DNA from: Nitrososphaerota archaeon
GTDB lineage: Archaea; Thermoproteota; EX4484-205; JAAOZP01
Reading direction: 5' to 3'
Length of the DNA: 64,000 nucleotides
NCBI GenBank assembly: GCA_011605725.1
Contig: JAAOZP010000004.1
Location: 124,001-188,000, forward strand
Positions 59,992 to 64,000 of the stretch are shown here, piece after piece; position 1 is the first letter of the stretch, and each line of letters opens with the position of its first letter. Position numbers and translations under genes: made by a program. Below the pieces are notes generated by a model. It searched no databases, had not been told where the DNA came from, and worked only from the letters and a program-made list of their open reading frames with translations.

Positions 59992-60777
59992 TCAGGGTAT
60001 TATGCAGAGGGGGCCTAGGGTTGATGCTAAAACGTTCTCCTGTGGAAACGGATGGCCCCGGTGTTGGCGGAACGCTTCCGCGTATTTTCTTCCGGCTTCG
60101 CTGCCTCTTTCTCTTGCCCATCGCCTCATCTGAAGAATATATTCGTCTATGCCGTGTTGTGCACGCAGCCATTCTCTCTGACTCTTGTGTTGGGCAAGCA
60201 TTCTCTCTTTAACCCTGATTGACGAGCCTATGTCAACGTAGAAATCAACGCGGACTCTTTCCCCAAACCTGTTTCTCCCGCCTATCGCGTCAGCGTAGAA
60301 CAGGAAAGGTATCCGCCTCGTAGGCTTCGCAGGATTAGCCTGGTTTGTCACATAGTTTGGTATGGGTGCATTGAAGCATGCGTCCCACATAAGGTCTGCG
60401 GTCAACTGATGGTCCATCATATAGTCCTCCGGAAAATGGGTTATGACAATATCCGGGTCAACCCTTCTTACGAGTTCAACAGTCTTGAAGCGAGTCTTGT
60501 TGTCGAAAACTAGGTGTAGGTCAGACTCACCTAGGCAAATGTAGGGTGCGTCAAGAATCCTCGCGGATTTCTCCGCCTCTCTAAACCTGATGCTGGCAAT
60601 CTCCTGGCTTCTAAGCGTCATCGAACCCATATTGCCAGTGCAAACCGTCGCGATGAAAATCCTAAAGCCCTTCTTATGGAGAAGAGCTAAAGTACCAGCC
60701 ATCAAGAACTCAACGTCATCAGGGTGTGCACCTACGGCTAACACCACGTTGTTTCTAAACCCGCTTCTCCTCTTCAA
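59992..60777 (-). CDS. PIG-L family N-deacetylase (LmbE-like)
   Basis: A 261-residue zinc-dependent deacetylase for N-acetylglucosaminyl or similar substrates. VLAVGAHPDDVEFLMAGTLA (residues 11-30) holds the AHPDD zinc motif, DIVITHFPEDYMMDHQLTADL (in part) the third His ligand. RKYAEAF near the C terminus is normal. Neighbouring sugar-oxidoreductase and isomerase-like genes suggest an amino-sugar or glycoside-catabolism role. Confidence 0.88.
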   Translation of the reverse strand: MKRRSGFRNNVVLAVGAHPDDVEFLMAGTLALLHKKGFRIFIATVCTGNMGSMTLRSQEIASIRFREAEKSARILDAPYICLGESDLHLVFDNKTRFKTVELVRRVDPDIVITHFPEDYMMDHQLTADLMWDACFNAPIPNYVTNQANPAKPTRRIPFLFYADAIGGRNRFGERVRVDFYVDIGSSIRVKERMLAQHKSQREWLRAQHGIDEYILQMRRWARERGSEAGRKYAEAFRQHRGHPFPQENVLASTLGPLCIIP

Positions 60778-60915
60778 CCTTGATTGACCATCATTATTCT
60801 TGAAACTTATAAGGTTGAATTCGAGACCTTTTTGTTGACGCTACTGACTGCACGCAAGTGAAAACACATATAAGATTAGAAGGTTAATCGTCAACAGGCT
60901 GGTGATGGAGGAAAC

Positions 60916-62286
60916 TTGGGCAGCAGGCTCAGCCAAAGGGAAATAGGGTTAATAGCTTCAGAGATTGTTGATGAAACCCGGCCCAAGATAAATCTTGGAC
61001 TTAGAATAACTAGGAACGAGTATGAGAAAAGGTGGAGTATCCTCCAAGACAGGATGAGCATGAAAGGCTACGGTCTTGCATACGCGTGTGGCAGCGAGCT
61101 TGACAGGTCTGACATCGCTTGGCTTGCAGGCGTTTTCGACCCCATAATAGAGCGCTATGGAATACTGATCCCCCTGCAAGGCAGGCCTATCGTGCTGGCC
61201 GGCCCCGAGGGGGGCCACGTGATAGAGGAGGCTGTTGAAGAGTCGGGTGCAGACATTGTTTTCCTAAAAGAGTTCCAGATATCTGACGAGGACTATAGGC
61301 ACGCCCGGTTCACGTCTTTCCAAGAAGTATTGAGACGCATAGGGGTTTCAGAGGACAGTCGTGTGGCAATCCTGTCAAGCCCGCAAGCCATACCCTATGA
61401 GCAGGTTATGCTGCTCCACAAGACCTTCAGCCCAAGCAGAGTGTTTTTCGACGAGGAGCTTCTGCAGCGCATAAAATACGAGAAGTCTGAAAGGGAGCTG
61501 GCTATATGTGAGATGGCTAACCTCATTGCTGACGCTGCCTTCAGAGCTATGCTGGCTGTTTCAAGACCCGGGATGAGAGAGCTTGAGGTTGCAGGTGTTG
61601 GGGAATACGTTATGAGGGAACTGGGCGCAGGCAGAACTGGTTTCCCAACTATAGTTACGTCTGGCGAAAGAAACTATACTGTAATAGGTCCGGCGACGAA
61701 CAGGGTGATTCAGAAGGGAGACATGGTTTCCATGGGTGTCAGTCCAACCTTTAACGGTTACCATGGAGTTGTAAGGAGGACTTTCAGGGTTGGCGAACCG
61801 ATGACCCGGGGTCAGAGGGAGTTTCACGAGGCCGTTGAAGGACTATACAGCATTGTGATGGAAGCGGTTCAGACAGCGGCAAGAGAAGAATTGCCATCTA
61901 ACTATATTGACAAGCAGGGGAAGCAGTATCTTGAAAGCCTGAGGCTTAGGGGTTTTAACGGGGTTTCAACCCCGATTGAACCATACACGTTCATCCATAA
62001 CACGGGTTGCTCAGAGTGTCAAGAAGGATACGGGGCTGTAACGCCTTATACCACGCAGCCACTGGGCAACCAGGTTACGCTGATGATCGACGTTGCTCTG
62101 CTCGGCTTCAGGCAGAGGGGGAAACCACTTTTCGAAACCATTTACGACGTTATTGAGGACGCGTTCTGGAAGAAGGGCAGGGAAGTCGGGGTTTACAATA
62201 GGATGCCGTTAAACGTGGAGCCTCTGGTTGGAAACACAGAGCCCCTGGGCTCCAGTCTGAACCCTTACCATAAGAGTTTCACCTGA
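60916..62286 (+). CDS. M24 (creatinase/aminopeptidase P) family protein without metal ligands
   Basis: A 456-residue pita-bread-fold protein. The N-terminal creatinase domain spans about 1-190 and the C-terminal domain 200-440 with FPTIVTSGERN. The five metal ligands of active members are replaced: GDMVSMGVS for GDxxxxDxG, GYHGVVRRTF for GYxxDxTRTF, no HGxGxxxHE motif (TGCSECQEGYG instead), and no C-terminal Glu pair at the expected places. Creatinase-like enzymes also work without metal, so a hydrolase of a small amidino or amide compound is possible. It starts with TTG 60916 behind a GGTGATGGAGG ribosome-binding-like sequence. Confidence 0.75.
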   Translation: MGSRLSQREIGLIASEIVDETRPKINLGLRITRNEYEKRWSILQDRMSMKGYGLAYACGSELDRSDIAWLAGVFDPIIERYGILIPLQGRPIVLAGPEGGHVIEEAVEESGADIVFLKEFQISDEDYRHARFTSFQEVLRRIGVSEDSRVAILSSPQAIPYEQVMLLHKTFSPSRVFFDEELLQRIKYEKSERELAICEMANLIADAAFRAMLAVSRPGMRELEVAGVGEYVMRELGAGRTGFPTIVTSGERNYTVIGPATNRVIQKGDMVSMGVSPTFNGYHGVVRRTFRVGEPMTRGQREFHEAVEGLYSIVMEAVQTAAREELPSNYIDKQGKQYLESLRLRGFNGVSTPIEPYTFIHNTGCSECQEGYGAVTPYTTQPLGNQVTLMIDVALLGFRQRGKPLFETIYDVIEDAFWKKGREVGVYNRMPLNVEPLVGNTEPLGSSLNPYHKSFT

Positions 62287-62325
62287 CGACTGTGTTCCAA
62301 TAGTTTGAAGCGGGTCTCAACCGGT

Positions 62326-62763
62326 TTAGAGCTTTCTCTTTTTTGCAACAATATGGAGGTGACCCCCGTAGCCCACTATGGATGGCTCCTCGCAAAGCAT
62401 CAACTCCAGCTCCAGGAGTTTCTCAGCCTTCTCCTCATTCTGGAGAAGCATCTCTGTTTCAGGCCTGGAGACGTAGACCACGGTCTTGCCGACTATCTTA
62501 ATGACTTCTAAACCGTTCTTCTCAAAAAGGCTTTTAAGGTCGGATGGTGAAAAAGCCCAACAGTAGAAACCCCACGCTTCAGCGAAAAACCTTCTCTCCT
62601 TAAGGACTTTGAAGGCCTCCTCCGGCCCCTTACGGACAAGCATACTCCTTACAATGTTGAAGAGGCTGTCGACCCCGGCAGCAATGAAGCATCCGGGTTT
62701 AAGAACCCTAGCCAGTTCCCCGACTGCCTTATCAGGATTACTGCAGTAAGATATTGGGTCTCC
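62326..62763 (-). pseudogene. SAM-dependent methyltransferase, 5'-truncated
   Basis: A methyltransferase C-terminal half. The frame enters with GDPISYCSNPDKAVGELARV, LKPGCFIAAGVDSLFNIV and continues from the nominal ATG 62643 (MLVRKGPEEAF) to SPSDLKSLFEKNGLEVIK and the end at 62326. The SAM-binding N-terminal motifs (VLDVGCGxG) are missing. The break lies near CCTAGG (62763-62768) where another truncated gene starts on the other strand. A shorter version could still be translated from 62643. Confidence 0.7.
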
Positions 62764-62886
62764 CTAGGCGAGGGTAAAGCGCTACTGATCTTCGGCCCGC
62801 ATTATGCAAGCCTTGGAAGCATAGAGTACTTCTTGAAGAGAAGAATCGATGTTGAGGAAATGATGAGCAGGTTCCCACTTGCATGA
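62764..62886 (+). pseudogene. short gene-tail remnant of unknown family
   Basis: A start-less frame reads GEGKALLIFGPHYASLGSIE then YFLKRRIDVEEMMSRFPLA and ends at TGA 62884-62886. It abuts the truncated methyltransferase in the opposite orientation at a CCTAGG hexamer. It is probably the C terminus of a lost plus-strand gene. Confidence 0.45.
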
Positions 62887-63049
62887 TTTTGCCATAGTCA
62901 AAACTGGTAGGAAAGTTTAGATTTGACAAACTATTGCGCTGCTATTGTCAATTAATTAGGCATTATACATCCGTCTAGGACAGTTTTTATCCTAAGCCGC
63001 TCTCGCTTCATCGATAAAGATATCTAGTTTTCAGCTTTAGATAAGACTT

Positions 63050-63059
63050 CTCGCGCGAG
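63050..63059. repeat. palindrome CTCGCGCGAG
   Basis: A related CG-alternating palindrome, 59 nt before the 63118 gene, in register shift from the usual core. Confidence 0.4.
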
Positions 63060-63117
63060 CGCCGCTGATAAACCTGTTGCGTTTTTAAGCAGGCAAGTTC
63101 TCTACATCCTGAGCCTA

Positions 63118-63528
63118 ATGGCTGTCGAGAAGCTTTCACTAAGATTGGCGAGGACGATCTTCTATCTTAAAGGGTTTGTCTGGCTCCTCAAGAGGAGAAG
63201 AGCATACTCGATGCAAGACGTCTTAAACCTCTTCTACATGGATTTTCTAAAAATAGATGATAAGCATATCGAAGTCGTAAAGCTCGATGAGAACGAGCTC
63301 ATAACTAGGTGTAGCAATCCATGCCCTATTTTAGAGCTTGCTAAGCGTCTCAATCTAGACACTAAGTATGTGTGTAAAGAGGTTTCTGAACCAGTCTGCA
63401 AATTCGTATTGAACAAGCTTAATCCAAGACTGGTGTTTGAGAGAAACTATGAACACATAAGACCACATGTTGAGAGCTGCGAGGAACATATATATTGGAG
63501 ACGGGGTGAGAAACAAAGCGCACGCTAA
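63118..63528 (+). CDS. cysteine-containing protein of unknown function, 3' end formed by a GC element
   Basis: A 136-residue protein. The first half is helical/basic; the second half has RCSNPCPILELAKRLNLDTK with cysteines, YVCKEVSEPVCKFVLNKLNP and FERNYEHIRPHVESCEEHIY, a pattern seen in archaeal and bacterial hypothetical proteins with several conserved Cys that may bind metal. The last residues (SAR) and the TAA stop lie in AGCGCACGCTAA (63517-63528), so the native C terminus may be missing by a few residues. There is no frameshift. Confidence 0.6.
   Translation: MAVEKLSLRLARTIFYLKGFVWLLKRRRAYSMQDVLNLFYMDFLKIDDKHIEVVKLDENELITRCSNPCPILELAKRLNLDTKYVCKEVSEPVCKFVLNKLNPRLVFERNYEHIRPHVESCEEHIYWRRGEKQSAR
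63517..63526. repeat. GC-palindrome variant AGCGCACGCT forming the end of a gene
   Basis: One base off the core. It supplies the last codons (Ser-Ala-Arg) and, with the following AA, the TAA stop of the 63118 gene. Confidence 0.5.
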
Positions 63529-63575
63529 ACAAAGAATCATTGAGAAAGCACTAGGCTAAGTCAGAACTGATCCGG

Positions 63576-63585
63576 AGCGCGCGCT
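63576..63585. repeat. GC-alternating palindrome AGCGCGCGCT
   Basis: A perfect core followed by AAACTAG, 50 nt to the right of the previous variant, in the gap between the 63118 gene and vapB. Confidence 0.65.
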
Positions 63586-63719
63586 AAACTAGTTGCATGG
63601 ATTCTTGAGCATGTCGGCAGATCTGAGTTTCGAAGTTTTAAAGCATCAAGTTTAGTTAAAGCGAATTCGAGTATTTTTAAAAAAGTAGAATCGATTTTTA
63701 CATTTTCTTAAGAGAAAAG

Positions 63720-63747
63720 TTTTTATAGTCTTTATAGTCTTTATATT
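63720..63747 (+). repeat. three tandem TTTATAGTC-like repeats before vapB
   Basis: The sequence TTTTATAGTC TTTATAGTC TTTATATTG, just upstream of the GTG start of the antitoxin gene, contains a 9-nt unit twice and a close third copy. The position suits operator half-sites for VapB autorepression, with the TATA box within the last copy. Confidence 0.55.
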
Positions 63748-63751
63748 GATT

Positions 63752-64000
63752 GTGAGTACTATATCCGTTACTGAGGATGTTAAAGAAGCCCTTCTAAAGA
63801 TAGCTGCGGAACTACAAATAAAGCTAGGTAGGAGAGTCGATCTGAATGATGCGATAAGATACTTGCTTAGAACTCGTGTTAAACATCCAGTTCTTCTAGA
63901 TAACGCTTGTCGGCCTATTCCAGGCTTCGAGGATGCTTATAAGGAATTGAGAAAGGAAAGGATGAGAGATGAAGAGAGAACTCGAAGGAAGCTTGGTCTT
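63752..64000 (+). CDS. VapB-like antitoxin (3' end outside window)
   Basis: At least 83 residues starting with GTG 63752 (MSTISVTEDVKEALLKIAAE). The ribbon-helix-helix/AbrB-like opening VTEDVKEALLKIAAELQIKL and the following helix RVDLNDAIRYLLRTRV match VapB antitoxins of archaeal VapBC pairs; the charged tail (RKERMRDEERTRRKL) probably contacts a PIN-domain toxin, which would follow beyond the edge. Three direct TTTATAGTC-like repeats lie at about 63720-63747, over its promoter. Confidence 0.75.
   Translation, partial: MSTISVTEDVKEALLKIAAELQIKLGRRVDLNDAIRYLLRTRVKHPVLLDNACRPIPGFEDAYKELRKERMRDEERTRRKLGL

Noticed and set aside
2922-63585. Integron attC sites or CRISPR repeats as explanation of the GC elements
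   Set aside because: No integrase, no cas genes and no regular spacing; the elements are only 8-14 nt and lack attC R/L box structure.
2922-63585. Library artefact through the GCGCGC (BssHII-type) restriction site
   Set aside because: Many copies lie between genes without any truncation, several are degenerate and would not be cut, and flanks are TTT...AAA-like. A read-level check is still needed.

Overview
The window reads as archaeal chromosome. TATA-like AT boxes sit about 25-35 nt before start codons. TTG and GTG starts are common. There is a CCA-encoded tRNA with intron-like insertions, ribosomal protein L35Ae, a SpoVT/AbrB-PhoU regulator, a Ubl/TtuA tRNA-thiolation pair, an adenosine-specific kinase, DUF99 and DUF763 proteins and TrpB2. 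The mix suggests an anaerobic, probably thermophilic member of the TACK-type archaea that uses sugars and amino acids. The lineage cannot be fixed from this sequence alone.

Layout. Bases 1-27,350 are mostly compact housekeeping DNA: a PPP phosphatase fragment, Sua5, a sulfur carrier with TtuA, a homocitrate synthase carrying an Lrp-type RAM domain, homoaconitase-like subunits and a beta-decarboxylating dehydrogenase (probably aminoadipate-type lysine or leucine synthesis). They are followed by an ECF-like transporter / type II pantothenate kinase / dUTPase operon, an unusual Lon protease with two AAA+ modules, tRNA-Cys with two insertions, TrpB2, a protein disulfide oxidoreductase and several conserved archaeal families. 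Bases 27,470-27,652 hold a strongly structured RNA candidate with a U-run. Bases 28,007-34,151 are one operon, hdrC-hdrB-hdrA-mvhD-flxC-flxB-flxA, which would make an electron-bifurcating NAD(P)H:heterodisulfide-type complex.

From 34 kb to the end the window is accessory and partly decaying. It holds anhydro-MurNAc kinase, a class C beta-lactamase fold protein, an oligopeptide ABC transporter whose permease is cut short, GH36 and GH3 glycosidases, a UroD-like methyltransferase, cupin, zinc alcohol dehydrogenase, sugar-isomerase-like and Gfo/Idh/MocA proteins, a PIG-L deacetylase, an M24 peptidase homologue without metal ligands, an AbiE-type toxin-antitoxin pair and a VapB-like antitoxin. Between them lie many gene remnants.

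The most unusual signal is a recurrent GC-alternating palindrome (core AGCGCGCGCT, variants AGCGCGCT to AGCGCGCGCGCGCT). About 20 copies are scattered through the window, nearly all between genes. Several lie exactly where genes have been cut: at 40,529-40,542 two divergent genes are both truncated at the same motif; at 46,295-46,304 two divergent unrelated remnants start at it; at 53,348, 55,193 and 63,517 other remnants or gene ends abut it. This looks like a family of breakpoint or scar sequences, or a mobile-site palindrome, that I do not recognise.
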